64,000 bases of DNA from NCBI RefSeq assembly GCF_000420085.1, contig NZ_ATUG01000001.1:1178001-1242000 (forward strand). The letters are read 5' to 3'. This DNA is from Desulfospira joergensenii DSM 10085 (GTDB lineage Bacteria; Desulfobacterota; Desulfobacteria; Desulfobacterales; Desulfobacteraceae). Numbering within the stretch: the stretch's first letter is position 1; each line of letters opens with the position of its first letter. Below are positions 1-7,832 of the stretch, in pieces. The notes beneath the pieces were generated by a model, which was not told the DNA's origin, made no database searches, and saw only the letters and a program-made list of their open reading frames with translations. The position numbers and the translations under genes were made by a program.

Positions 1-646
1 CCTGTCCCAGGGCCGAATTAATGGTATCGGACATCCGGCGGGCCGTTGTAAAATCCGGCCGGAACAGGGAAAGCACGAGGTTTTTCTTGCCGTCCAGCTT
101 GAAAGGAATCTCCCGTTCAATCGAGGCTCCGTTGATGCCCCTGGCCACCAGGAGATGACTGTCCCGGTCTCCGGTTCCTGCCGGAATAGCCAGAGTGACC
201 GGGCCCTGGGCAAGGGCATAAACCTGGCCGTCCACTCCTTTGAGGGGAGTCAGCAGCAGGATTCCCCCTTTCAGGCTTTTGGCGTCTCCCAGGGAAGATA
301 CGGTGATATCGATATTATCCCCGATTCTGGCAAAGGGAGGGATGCTGGCCGTAACCATGGCCGCAGCCACATTCTTTACCTTGAGCGCGGACTGGTCAAC
401 ATAGATATTCATCTTTTCCATCATATTGGCCAGGGCCTGGCGGGTAAAACTGACCTTGTCCTTATCCCCGGTACCGTTCAGCCCCACCACAAGTCCGTAT
501 CCGGAAAGCTGGTTGGACCGGATCCCCTTAATGGCGGCCAGGTCCTTGATCCGGGCGGCCGACGCCCCCTGAACACAGAACAGCAGCACCATGTACACCC
601 AAAAAATTATAAACCCTGTCCGTCTTATGCCGTATTCATCCTTCAT
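1..646 (-). CDS. flgI: Flagellar P-ring protein FlgI (3' end outside window)
   Basis: FlgI is exported to the periplasm and polymerises into the P ring that acts as a rod bushing in peptidoglycan. About 215 N-terminal codons are visible and the C-terminus lies beyond base 1. The frame begins MKDEYGIRRTG, has a hydrophobic signal segment (about residues 11-29, ending near GASAA), then the typical mature start RIKDLAAIKGIRSNQL followed by GYGLVVGLNGTGD. The ATG at 646 is preceded by an AAGG stretch. It is the last visible gene of the flgF-flgG-flgA-flgH-flgI operon, 48 bases after flgH. Identification is secure; the start could alternatively be an internal Met inside the signal peptide. Confidence 0.95.
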   Translation of the reverse strand, partial: MKDEYGIRRTGFIIFWVYMVLLFCVQGASAARIKDLAAIKGIRSNQLSGYGLVVGLNGTGDKDKVSFTRQALANMMEKMNIYVDQSALKVKNVAAAMVTASIPPFARIGDNIDITVSSLGDAKSLKGGILLLTPLKGVDGQVYALAQGPVTLAIPAGTGDRDSHLLVARGINGASIEREIPFKLDGKKNLVLSLFRPDFTTARRMSDTINSALGQ

Positions 647-694
647 CCTTGATCCTTTATCCTTCAGCCTTTAGTCTTTACCCTTCAGCCCAAT

Positions 695-1414
695 CTACCA
701 TGGCCAGAGATTATCGATCAACCGGCTTCCCCAGCCCGGGGTCTGCTTGTCGGCCAGAGCCCCCTTGCCGTAATATTCGATGCGGGAATCGGCAAGAAAG
801 GTAGACTCCACCCGATTGGTGTTCGAGATATCCTGGGGACGGACAACCCCGGAAACCACGATATACTGGACCTCGTGATCCACCTTCATGGCCCGCCGGC
901 CGAATATACTCAAATTGCCGTTGGGCAGGACTTCGATTACCCGGGCAGCAATGGACGCCGTGACCTGGCCGCTCCTGTCACTCTTTCCCTCTCCTTCAAA
1001 TGTATTGGAGAAATCCGTACTGACCAGGTTGTCGGTCCCGCGCCCTCCCAGGTTGGTGGTCTTCCCGAGAAAATTCAGGGTGGGAACCCCGATGCCCATG
1101 GCCGTCTTTCTGCTGGACTCGGTATTCACATCCATCTGGGAGCTGGAATTTTCAACAATGTCCACGATCACCGTATCCCCCACATAATTGGCCTTTGTAT
1201 CCTCAAACATGGAGGGCTTTGTCCCGCTCCACAGGGAGCCCTCGGAAGGATGATCAACTCCATAGTCCGGCAGAAGGGCAGGTTCTGCGCTTCCGCCGGG
1301 GGGAAGAACCAAAGGAGCCTGGTCGGTATCGGATCCCAGGATACATCCGGAGATGAGCATCATCGCCGGCATGAGCAGTCCCATTAAATATTTTTTTTTA
1401 AGATCCATGTCCAC
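695..1414 (-). CDS. flgH: Flagellar L-ring lipoprotein FlgH
   Basis: FlgH forms the L ring in the outer membrane around the flagellar rod. The 239-residue product has a lipoprotein signal: a charged start, hydrophobic residues 8-22, and the lipobox LISGC with the lipidated Cys near residue 24. Family hallmarks follow, including SLWSGTKPSMFEDTKANYVGDTVIVDIVE and, near the C-terminus, the VSGVVRPQDIS and DSRIEYYGKG motifs. Length is normal for FlgH. It starts 5 bases after the flgA stop, so the two are probably translationally coupled. It belongs to the operon driven by the sigma-54 element upstream of flgF. Confidence 0.97.
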   Translation of the reverse strand: MDMDLKKKYLMGLLMPAMMLISGCILGSDTDQAPLVLPPGGSAEPALLPDYGVDHPSEGSLWSGTKPSMFEDTKANYVGDTVIVDIVENSSSQMDVNTESSRKTAMGIGVPTLNFLGKTTNLGGRGTDNLVSTDFSNTFEGEGKSDRSGQVTASIAARVIEVLPNGNLSIFGRRAMKVDHEVQYIVVSGVVRPQDISNTNRVESTFLADSRIEYYGKGALADKQTPGWGSRLIDNLWPW

Positions 1415-1419
1415 CTCTT

Positions 1420-2418
1420 CTAGTACACAACCTCAACGGTTGAGTCATTCCTGACAAATCCCCGGATCGTTTTTCCGGAGGTGACGTTCTCCACAAGGAC
1501 CAGTTCGTCTGCATACCCGTCCTCCTGGGTCACTCCGGTTGTCATGATGCACAAATTGTCTTTTTGGGCCACAAGGGTCACGATATCCCCTTTTTCCACC
1601 AGAGGCGTTTTCCTGAGATCCGACGAATCAACGGGAGTGCCCTTCTGGATTGAGGTTTTCAATTTTTTCCCCACCACATTACCGGGAGATCTCAGGGCAT
1701 TGCCTCTTATATTAAAAAGATTGATCCTCTCCAGGGACAGGTCCCCGCTGGAAAGGATACTCCCCTTTTCCAGATTTCTGGATGCGCAGACAATTCTTTC
1801 ATATTCAGACACAATTCCGGTGACCCGAAGCCGGTCCTGCTGTCTGCCGTCCACCATGACATCCAATGACAGGGAAAGCCTGCCGTGCCTGTCAACGGGG
1901 TCATCGGCGGAAACCACGAGTTCTATCTCTCCGCAGGGATAGGGGGCAAGCCCCCTGATCTTTATCTTCTCAATTTCCAGATTCCGGTTCCCGAACCGGT
2001 CGGACAGATAGTTTTCAACCCGTTCTTTTACCAGATCCCGGCCGATGGACTGGCTCTCCCTTTTGATATAAACCCGCTCCGGACAGAGGATATTCATATC
2101 TTCATGGATCAGATTCCTGGACTGAATCATTGAAAAAATTCGCCTTTTTTCATAGGATTTCATTCTACCGGGTTTGGGAGCATCCCCCAGGCTGATGCCT
2201 TTCAAGGCCCCTTCCAAAAAACTTCCGGCCTCAATGTCAGCCACCTCTCCCAGGAGAATGGCCTCTCCTTTCACCAGACTGTTCTTCCGGACATGAATCC
2301 TGATCTGCCCGGAAGATTCATCCGCCGAATATGCCGAAAAAGAAGTTCCCAGGATTGTCAGTCCGAAAAACAGAAAAACAAGCTTTAAAAAATATCCGTA
2401 TGGTCGGATTCGTTTCAT
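1420..2418 (-). CDS. flgA: P-ring assembly chaperone FlgA
   Basis: FlgA is the periplasmic chaperone needed for FlgI polymerisation into the P ring. The 332-residue product has an N-terminal hydrophobic signal segment (about residues 11-30), a long middle region, and a C-terminal SAF-type region typical of FlgA (about 210-332, with the NLEKGSILSSGDL, NVVGKKLKTSIQKGTPV and KGDIVTLVA motifs). At 332 residues it is longer than the roughly 220-residue enteric FlgA, as is common in delta-proteobacteria. It lies 6 bases after flgG and 5 before flgH. Assignment is by C-terminal motifs and context. Confidence 0.93.
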   Translation of the reverse strand: MKRIRPYGYFLKLVFLFFGLTILGTSFSAYSADESSGQIRIHVRKNSLVKGEAILLGEVADIEAGSFLEGALKGISLGDAPKPGRMKSYEKRRIFSMIQSRNLIHEDMNILCPERVYIKRESQSIGRDLVKERVENYLSDRFGNRNLEIEKIKIRGLAPYPCGEIELVVSADDPVDRHGRLSLSLDVMVDGRQQDRLRVTGIVSEYERIVCASRNLEKGSILSSGDLSLERINLFNIRGNALRSPGNVVGKKLKTSIQKGTPVDSSDLRKTPLVEKGDIVTLVAQKDNLCIMTTGVTQEDGYADELVLVENVTSGKTIRGFVRNDSTVEVVY

Positions 2419-2424
2419 GAAAAA

Positions 2425-3207
2425 CTACCGTTTCAACCCGTTGGCCGTACTCAACATGCTGTCGGCGGTCTGGATGGACTTGGAGTTGGCCTCATAGGCC
2501 CTCTGGCTGACGATCAAGGAGACCATTTCCTCCACCACGCTGACATTGGATAATTCCAGATAGTTGTTCACCGTGGTACCGGCCCCCTCTTCCCCGGGAG
2601 TCAATTCCACGGCATCACCTGAGCCTTCCGTGGGCCGGAACAGATTGTTACCCACAGCAAAAAGGCCGGCCGGGTTAATGAATGTGGTCACCAATATGTT
2701 TTCCGTGGCCAGGATCTCCTCGTCCGCACTGAACACAGTCAGGGTACCGTCATCCTGGAGGGAGATGGTGGTTGCCTCGACGGGAATGGCTATTTCAGGC
2801 TGAAGCCGATCTCCGGTCGGTGTGGTGATGAACCCCTCACTGTCCAGGGTAAAGTCCCCTGCCCGGGTATACAGGTCTTCATCCCCGTGGGTCACCCTGA
2901 AAAACCCACCCCCCTGGATGGCGAAATCCAGTTGGTTCCCGGTTTCCACATAATCCCCCTGGGTGAATATCTTCTGGACCCCGGCGGGTTTTACTCCCAT
3001 GCCGATCTGGATGCCCGTGGGCACCTGCCCGCCCCCGGGAGTGGTCTGGCCTGCAATCAAAAGGGTCCGGTACATGAGATCTTCAAAATTGGCCCTGGAT
3101 CTTTTAAAACCCGTGGTGCTTGAATTGGCCAAATTGTTGGCCGTTACATCGGTCTGCGTCTGTTGGGCACTCATGCCCGTGGCCGCAGAATAAAGTGATC
3201 GCATCAT
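2425..3207 (-). CDS. flgG: Flagellar distal rod protein FlgG
   Basis: FlgG builds the distal rod of the basal body. The 260-residue product has the canonical N-terminus MMRSLYSAATGMSAQQTQ, the rod/hook signature NNLANSSTTGFKRSRANFEDL, the central GGGFFRV element and the C-terminal NVSVVEEMVSLIVSQRAYEANSKSIQT helix that packs with the N-terminal helix in the axial structure. Length equals the family norm. It follows flgF by 18 bases and precedes flgA by 6. Confidence 0.98.
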   Translation of the reverse strand: MMRSLYSAATGMSAQQTQTDVTANNLANSSTTGFKRSRANFEDLMYRTLLIAGQTTPGGGQVPTGIQIGMGVKPAGVQKIFTQGDYVETGNQLDFAIQGGGFFRVTHGDEDLYTRAGDFTLDSEGFITTPTGDRLQPEIAIPVEATTISLQDDGTLTVFSADEEILATENILVTTFINPAGLFAVGNNLFRPTEGSGDAVELTPGEEGAGTTVNNYLELSNVSVVEEMVSLIVSQRAYEANSKSIQTADSMLSTANGLKR

Positions 3208-3225
3208 AAGCTTATCCTCTCTTCC

Positions 3226-3915
3226 TTACCTGGGTCTTCCAACTTCGCTGACGGCCTTGCTGTCGATCTCATCAAAGGTCAGCATCGATTTTGTAAAGGT
3301 CTCAAACATTCTGTGAAAATCAATCATCTTCACCATTTCATCCACCACCTGGACATTGGACGTTTCAAGGGCCCGCTGTTTGACGGAAACGATCTCCGGA
3401 AGAATCTCATCCGTGGTTTCTCCCATGTACTCAAAAAGATTCTGGGCCTTTTTTTCCAGCTTTTTCAGATCCGCAAAGGTCACGATATCCAGGGTATCCA
3501 CGATCTCCCCGTCAACCAGGATCTCGCCCGCCTCATTGATATAGGGTTCCTGACCCTGGACCAGGTCGATGACAATGGCCCCGCCCTGCCCCAGAACCGG
3601 GTTCCCGTTTCCATCCACCAGGGTCCCTATGCTGTCCAGGGTAAAGGTCCCGTTCCGGGTATATTGAATGCCCTGGTCTGTTTCGATTTTGAAAAACCCG
3701 GCCCCCCCCAGGGCCAGGTCAAGGGGATTGCCCGTTTCCGTGACATCCCCCTGGGAATAGTCCTTGTTCATCTCGGCCTTGAATTTTTTATCAAAACTGA
3801 TCACGTCTTTTTTATAGCCGGAGGTGTCCACATTGGCCAGGTTGTTGGAAACGGCTTCCAGCTTCCTCTCCTGCCTCAATCCGCCCTGAACCGGCCGGGT
3901 CATTTCAAGAATCAT
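3226..3915 (-). CDS. flgF: Flagellar proximal rod protein FlgF
   Basis: FlgF is a proximal rod subunit. The product of 229 residues begins MILEMTRPVQGGLRQERKLEAVSNNLANVDTSG... and has the rod-protein signature NNLANVDTSGYKKD, the GGAGFFKIET element and the C-terminal NVQVVDEMVKMIDFHRMFET helix. The frame is open further upstream, but the start at 3915 is chosen because GGGAGG lies 6 bases before it and homologous residues begin there. It is the first gene of the flgFGAHI operon, about 55 bases downstream of a sigma-54 promoter element. Confidence 0.95.
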   Translation of the reverse strand: MILEMTRPVQGGLRQERKLEAVSNNLANVDTSGYKKDVISFDKKFKAEMNKDYSQGDVTETGNPLDLALGGAGFFKIETDQGIQYTRNGTFTLDSIGTLVDGNGNPVLGQGGAIVIDLVQGQEPYINEAGEILVDGEIVDTLDIVTFADLKKLEKKAQNLFEYMGETTDEILPEIVSVKQRALETSNVQVVDEMVKMIDFHRMFETFTKSMLTFDEIDSKAVSEVGRPR

Positions 3916-3981
3916 TGTTCCTCCCTCATGGGTATGCCTTATCGCTTCCTTCACAGCAAATAAGAATTCACACCAAAGAAA

Positions 3982-3997
3982 TGCAATATGAATGCCA
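3982..3997 (-). promoter_or_regulatory. Sigma-54 promoter of flgF operon
   Basis: On the minus strand the sequence reads TGGCAT-TCATA-TTGCA, matching the sigma-54 consensus TGGCAY-N5-TTGCW at every conserved position (GG at -24, GC at -12). The predicted start is near base 3970, leaving a leader of about 55 bases before flgF. The two NtrC-family activators in the cluster are the likely partners. Confidence 0.8.
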
Positions 3998-4281
3998 GAA
4001 CCGAGCATGGCCGACAAAGATTGCTCCGGGAAAACGACCCGGAAATGGCTGCCCCTACAAAAACAATGGAAAACACTTAAAAACAAGAGACTTAGCCCAC
4101 TTCAACAAATCATCTCCTGCCCGGGTTTGTTCCTTTCCATTATCTAACCGAAAGGGAGGGCGCCAAAAATCCAACGATCCCCGGGGATGTAAATTGACGG
4201 CAGGGAGAAAAAATTTCCCCCTGTTCCCATGAAATTCATTTTTATCTGATCTGTAAGGGGATTACGGGCTTGATCATATTT

Positions 4282-4311
4282 GAATTCCGGTTCCAGACTT
4301 CAGAATTCCGG
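4282..4311. repeat. Direct repeat GAATTCCGG, period 21
   Basis: GAATTCCGG occurs at 4282-4290 and again at 4303-4311, exactly two helical turns apart, in the 480-base gene-free stretch between the flgF promoter and the divergent CBS gene. It could be a protein-binding site for either direction, but nothing else supports this. The rest of 3998-4397 holds no convincing reading frame; an imperfect hairpin lies near 4200-4225. Confidence 0.35.
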
Positions 4312-4397
4312 AAGGGTCAGACAGGGAAACCTGCCCATCCTTTTCGGTGGGTTTTCTCCCTTTTTAAAAAATATTTAACTTCCAATCCCTGATTTTC

Positions 4398-4426
4398 TTG
4401 TCAACTAAAAAAAAACAGGATAATCT
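4398..4426 (+). promoter_or_regulatory. Sigma-70 promoter of the CBS gene
   Basis: TTGTCA (4398-4403), a 17-base spacer, then TAATCT (4421-4426) give a good housekeeping promoter ending 58 bases before the CBS-domain gene at 4485. Spacing is optimal and each hexamer matches at least four consensus positions. Confidence 0.6.
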
Positions 4427-4484
4427 CATTATAGGAACTGGTAGGACCGTCAGATGACTGGATTAAACAAAAGAGGATTGAATA

Positions 4485-4982
4485 ATGGGTACTGAGGTAT
4501 TTGCAAAAGACATCATGGTTTCGGATTTTGATACGATCAATTACAACGCCCCTGTTGAAACAGCGATAAAGATGATTTTTTCAGGTAAAATCAGGAATAC
4601 CGGGGATAAAACCACGAGTCTGATGGTTATCAATGAACTGAATCATTTTGTCGGCATTGTCACCATGTTTGATATTCTCTATAATTTAAGGCCGGGATTT
4701 CTGAATTATGGTGTGGATGGGAGGGATATTTCCTGGATGGGTCTGATCCAGCAATGCAAAAAGGAATTGATCAAAAAACAGGTCCGGGATATCATGAGTT
4801 CCGAAATTGTGGGAGCTCTGCCGGATGAACATCTGATGATCATCCTTGACCGAATGGTAAAAAACAAATATCACAGGCTGCCGGTTTTAGGAAATAACGA
4901 ACCCATCGGAATCGTGTACATCTCTGATATCTATTTCCATCTTTTTGCACGGGAAGGTCTGGTCAATCAAAGAAAAGCATAG
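4485..4982 (+). CDS. CBS-domain pair protein
   Basis: This 165-residue soluble protein consists of two CBS motifs. The first spans about residues 8-70 (AKDIMVSDFDTINYNAPVE ... FVGIVTMFDILYNL) and the second about 97-155 (VRDIMSSEIVGALPDEHLM ... RLPVLGNNEPIGIVYISDIYFHL). CBS pairs usually bind adenine nucleotides and sense energy or nucleotide status. No other domain is attached, so its target is unknown. The start follows an AGAGGA ribosome-binding site. It is the only plus-strand gene within the flagellar supercluster and has its own sigma-70-like promoter, so a flagellar role is not implied. Confidence 0.9.
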   Translation: MGTEVFAKDIMVSDFDTINYNAPVETAIKMIFSGKIRNTGDKTTSLMVINELNHFVGIVTMFDILYNLRPGFLNYGVDGRDISWMGLIQQCKKELIKKQVRDIMSSEIVGALPDEHLMIILDRMVKNKYHRLPVLGNNEPIGIVYISDIYFHLFAREGLVNQRKA

Positions 4983-5034
4983 TCTTTATTTTGGGGTACA
5001 AAAGGCGACCTGATCCATCAAAACTAATCATATA

Positions 5035-5252
5035 GCGGTTCTCAAAAATATGTTACTCTATTTCTACATTACATCTGGACTGTGCCCAGACTAAGGGAGG
5101 AGCAGAGGTTTTCGCGGATTGGATTCCTTCGGGCGGCAGGACGCCGCTGGAGAAGGGATCCCTCCTCGGAGAAAATCATGGATGATTTTCGAGAATGAGC
5201 GCAAAATCGTTGCTCCTCCCGGCATGAACCGGAATCTCATTTTGAGAACCGC
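5035..5252. repeat. MITE-like structured element with 13-bp terminal inverted repeats
   Basis: The 13-mer GCGGTTCTCAAAA at 5035-5047 reappears inverted at 5240-5252. Nested inside are GGGAGGAGCA (5095-5104) inverted at 5211-5220, GGATTCCTTC (near 5121) inverted with one mismatch as GAAGGGATCC (near 5153), and the tight hairpin GAAAATCAT-GG-ATGATTTTC (5171-5190). No reading frame of interest is inside. It lies between two convergent genes and could act as a bidirectional terminator or be a non-autonomous mobile element. I see no target duplication. Confidence 0.5.
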
Positions 5253-5298
5253 GATGGAACCCCACAGGAAATCTTGGAGATCGGCGAATTACCTGAGA

Positions 5299-5574
5299 TC
5301 ATGAAGGCGCTTTGGCTTTGTTCATTGAATAGACAAAGGCCAGGAGTTCGGCCACGGCCGCATAGATTTCAGAGGGAATTTCTTCGTCAATGTCCAGGTT
5401 GGACAGCACCTCGATAAGATCGGGGTCATCCTTGATGGGGATATCGTGCTTTTGGGCGATTTCAATGATCTTTTCCGCAACCCTTCCCTTGCCCTTGGCA
5501 GTAACCTTGGGGGCATCATGTTTTTGCTTGTCATAGGTCAGGGCAACGGCTTTTTTAATCGGTTTTTTGGCCAT
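5299..5574 (-). CDS. FlhB C-terminal-domain-like small protein (FlhX type)
   Basis: This 91-residue soluble protein resembles only the cytoplasmic C-terminal part of FlhB, the flagellar export-gate protein that switches substrate class. It starts MAKKPIKKAVALTYDKQKHDAPKVTAKG and continues through VAEKIIEIAQKHDIPIKDDPDLIEVL to IPSEIYAAVAELLAFVY, co-linear with the FlhB tail after its cleavage site; the NPTH site and the membrane part are absent. Such stand-alone FlhB-like proteins occur in many flagellated bacteria, and some can substitute for the cleaved tail. It is the last gene of the fliL operon, 15 bases after a FliK-like gene. Confidence 0.88.
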   Translation of the reverse strand: MAKKPIKKAVALTYDKQKHDAPKVTAKGKGRVAEKIIEIAQKHDIPIKDDPDLIEVLSNLDIDEEIPSEIYAAVAELLAFVYSMNKAKAPS

Positions 5575-5589
5575 GGTTTGTCTTTCCGG

Positions 5590-6927
5590 TTAAATGACGA
5601 TGTTGACCACCTGGTCTGACCCCTGCCGTAACATGGATTCCATGAAGACCCTGGGTTCTATCTCGTCCAAGGCAGCAATTTCACATTCCATCTTTACCAG
5701 ATGATACCCAATTTTTTCCAGCCTGGTTTTCAGCTCCGGGATCATGGACTGTACAAAGGAACGGATATCATCGTTCTCCAGCAGGAACCGACCGGTAATG
5801 GCCTTGTTCAGAATGGAAAAATCAGCCCGGACCGGGCCCAGATTCGTCATGTCCAGCAGAAACGAAACCTTGATATTCTTCTTCTCCCCCCCGGCTCTTT
5901 CTTCTTTTTCCCCGCCCAGGTCAAACAGGATCTGGCCAAAGTTAAATCCTGACGGCTCCATCACTGGAAACGGCAGAAGATACCGGCCGGATTCACTGGT
6001 CTGTGTGTTCAGAATCTGCATATTTTCAATGGTTTCCAGAAACCTTGTCCCCGGTCCCGTGGTCCCGGCCGGATCCGTTCCCCCGAAACCGGACAGCTTC
6101 AATGCCATGCCCTTGGCATCCTGGTTCAAAAGGTTTTCAAAATTCCGGTTTAAATGATCCGTTCCCAGGGTTTTGAAAAAAGTGGTCAGCTTTTTCTCCC
6201 AGAGCATTCCCCCGGTTGTCATGAGCCTGGGAAGAAATCCCTCATCCCTTTTGCCTGATTTCAGCGCCATCTCTTCTATAACCGAAGAAAGGGAGGATGG
6301 GCCTCCCTTGAACATTTCACTGAACCGGGTCCTGTTTGAAAAAAATTTCAGCAGGGGAGCCCGGGTGGCGGCAGTCTCCGGCTTTCCCGATCCTAGCAGT
6401 TTAAGAACCACGGAATCTTTTGCCTCGGCCACATTCAACCGGATCTCCTCCCCCGGAATGAGCGGAAGATGAGTTTTTACTACCAGCTCCTGCCCCTTGA
6501 CAAGGAGTCTGGCATGGCCGGGGCCAAGCCTTGCCATTACCTTTGCGGTCAGATTTTGATTCTCTTTAAACTCAGGAAGGGAAAGGGAGTGGCTGCCCTG
6601 TCTTTGGACTACCATTTCGGATTTCGAACCACGGGTTCCGGAAATGACTTTTCCTGCTTCATCTCCCGGCTCCGCCAGTTTAAGAACCACGGCCCCCTTT
6701 GTCTTTACCACATTCAACCGGATCTCCTCCCCCGGAGTGAGCGGAAGATGGGTTTTCACCACCAGTTCCTGCCCCTTGACAAGAAGCTTGGCTTGATCGG
6801 GACCGAGCCTTGCCACCACCTTTGCGGTCAGAATCTGATTCTCTTTTAACTCAGGAAGGGAAAGGGAGTGGCTGCCCTGTCTTTGGACCACCATTTCAGA
6901 TTTCGAAATATGGATTCCTAAAATCAA
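5590..6927 (-). CDS. Second FliK-like (hook-length-control domain) protein with internal duplication
   Basis: This 445-residue protein has two near-identical N-terminal blocks (about residues 7-83 and 100-176, sharing KSEMVVQRQGSHSLSLPE and LVKGQELVVKTHLPL). A variable middle follows, then a C-terminal region (about 345-440; VSFLLDMTNLGPVRADFSI ... ELKTRLEKIGYHLVKMECE) that resembles the FliK C-terminal domain. FliK proteins are exported and set hook length by contacting FlhB; here the next gene is a stand-alone FlhB-tail protein, which suggests a pair. A TTG at 6927 overlapping the previous stop and following AGGA is taken as start; an ATG twelve codons further in is an alternative. A canonical FliK is encoded at 26167-27891. 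Confidence 0.7.
   Translation of the reverse strand: MILGIHISKSEMVVQRQGSHSLSLPELKENQILTAKVVARLGPDQAKLLVKGQELVVKTHLPLTPGEEIRLNVVKTKGAVVLKLAEPGDEAGKVISGTRGSKSEMVVQRQGSHSLSLPEFKENQNLTAKVMARLGPGHARLLVKGQELVVKTHLPLIPGEEIRLNVAEAKDSVVLKLLGSGKPETAATRAPLLKFFSNRTRFSEMFKGGPSSLSSVIEEMALKSGKRDEGFLPRLMTTGGMLWEKKLTTFFKTLGTDHLNRNFENLLNQDAKGMALKLSGFGGTDPAGTTGPGTRFLETIENMQILNTQTSESGRYLLPFPVMEPSGFNFGQILFDLGGEKEERAGGEKKNIKVSFLLDMTNLGPVRADFSILNKAITGRFLLENDDIRSFVQSMIPELKTRLEKIGYHLVKMECEIAALDEIEPRVFMESMLRQGSDQVVNIVI
6398..6907. repeat. In-frame tandem duplication, period 279 bp
   Basis: Bases 6398-6628 and 6677-6907 are about 231-bp copies with high identity over their whole length (for example both contain ACTCAGGAAGGGAAAGGGAG and GTGGCTGCCCTGTCTTTGGAC). 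The offset is exactly 279 bases, or 93 codons, so the duplication keeps frame in the FliK-like gene. Differences are mostly silent or conservative, indicating a fairly recent duplication or ongoing gene conversion. Confidence 0.85.
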
Positions 6928-7532
6928 TTATCCTGCTCCATTGCCAGGAACTTTTCCTTGAGATCAACCACGAGCTGTACCTCGCCTCTGGGGATGGAAA
7001 GAGTCTGTGCAATGGTATCAATATCCTTTTTCTGATAGTAGAGATCGATGATCTTGTTCTGCTGGTCCAGGACATTGGCCCCTGCCGGAAGCGGATCCGC
7101 CGGATTAAGATGAAAACCGGTATTGACTCTTTGAAATGAGGCCTGGTCAAGTATTTCTTTCTGCTGTTTTTCGAATCTTTTCTGGAGGGACTCTGCCCTG
7201 GACAATAGCAGATTGATGCTGATAATTCTTGAATCCAGGGCTTTGTTTAATTTTTTTGACAATGCCCTTTTTTCCCTGATCTGCTCTTCAAAACTGATAG
7301 CTGCGTCCTTGGACTCCCTGACCAGTGGGGTCAGAAGATCCAGGACTTCCCGTGCAGATCCTGAAACGGTCTGGATGTCTTCGGAACCTTGTTCAGATGA
7401 TTCCTGTATTTCCCGGGCACCCGCATAAATCCGGCTTACCCTCCGGATGATCACGAAGAGAAGAAGTACCAGAAAGGCATTGAGGATGAATAAAGCCGTG
7501 ACCAGAAATTCAAGGGAAAATACCTGTGTCAT
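6924..7532 (-). CDS. DUF2802-like membrane-anchored coiled-coil protein
   Basis: The 202-residue product has one N-terminal membrane segment (about residues 6-28, LEFLVTALFILNAFLVLLLFVII). A long helical region (40-130) probably forms a coiled coil, and the C-terminal block (about 155-200, DQQNKIIDLYYQKKDIDTIAQTLSIPRGEVQLVVDLK) looks like the helix-turn-helix-like end of DUF2802 proteins. Those are found in flagellar and chemotaxis loci with no established function. Its start overlaps the upstream gene by 4 bases and its stop overlaps the FliK-like start, so it is tightly coupled within the operon. Confidence 0.75.
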   Translation of the reverse strand: MTQVFSLEFLVTALFILNAFLVLLLFVIIRRVSRIYAGAREIQESSEQGSEDIQTVSGSAREVLDLLTPLVRESKDAAISFEEQIREKRALSKKLNKALDSRIISINLLLSRAESLQKRFEKQQKEILDQASFQRVNTGFHLNPADPLPAGANVLDQQNKIIDLYYQKKDIDTIAQTLSIPRGEVQLVVDLKEKFLAMEQDN

Positions 7533-7822
7533 ATGATGGTGTCCAGGAGTCTGCCCGGGGCATCGGGGTCCAGGGCAAGGTCCTCTTCCCGGGCGGCGTT
7601 CTTTTTCTTTTGCCGGGCTTTTCGCCTTTGTTCTTTTTTCTCTTTTTTCAACTTTTCCGCCTCTTCAGATCCCTGGACCGTAGAGTTCTGGATGACTTCC
7701 TGGGTTTGCTGGACCCCGGCAGCCTGTTCGGGTGAAGGCTTTGGAGAATGGGCCTGCTGACTGGCCTCCTGGGCGACACCTGAATTTTGCAGGACCTGGT
7801 TGTGTCCCGGGATCGTGGTCAT
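7529..7822 (-). CDS. Small hydrophilic protein of the flagellar operon, unknown
   Basis: This 97-residue protein is not one I recognise. Residues 1-50 are Gln/Ser/Pro-rich and probably disordered. Residues 51-72 (EAEKLKKEKKEQRRKARQKKKN) form a highly basic helix. The tail ends LDPDAPGRLLDTII. The ATG at 7822 is chosen because AGGAGGTG precedes it; the frame is open further upstream. It begins 11 bases after the acidic FliL-like gene and overlaps the DUF2802-like gene by 4 bases, so it is almost surely co-translated. A basic helix beside a strongly acidic partner may indicate electrostatic interaction, which is inference. Confidence 0.7.
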   Translation of the reverse strand: MTTIPGHNQVLQNSGVAQEASQQAHSPKPSPEQAAGVQQTQEVIQNSTVQGSEEAEKLKKEKKEQRRKARQKKKNAAREEDLALDPDAPGRLLDTII

Positions 7823-7832
7823 GGTGCACCTC

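Noticed and set aside
3916..4086. N-terminal extension of flgF by 57 codons
   Set aside because: It would span the sigma-54 promoter, lacks homology to rod proteins, and a good ribosome-binding site sits directly before the ATG at 3915.
5299..5574. Short FlhB-like gene as a truncated flhB pseudogene
   Set aside because: It has its own ribosome-binding site, an intact frame, normal codon use and operon position; stand-alone FlhB-tail genes are widespread.
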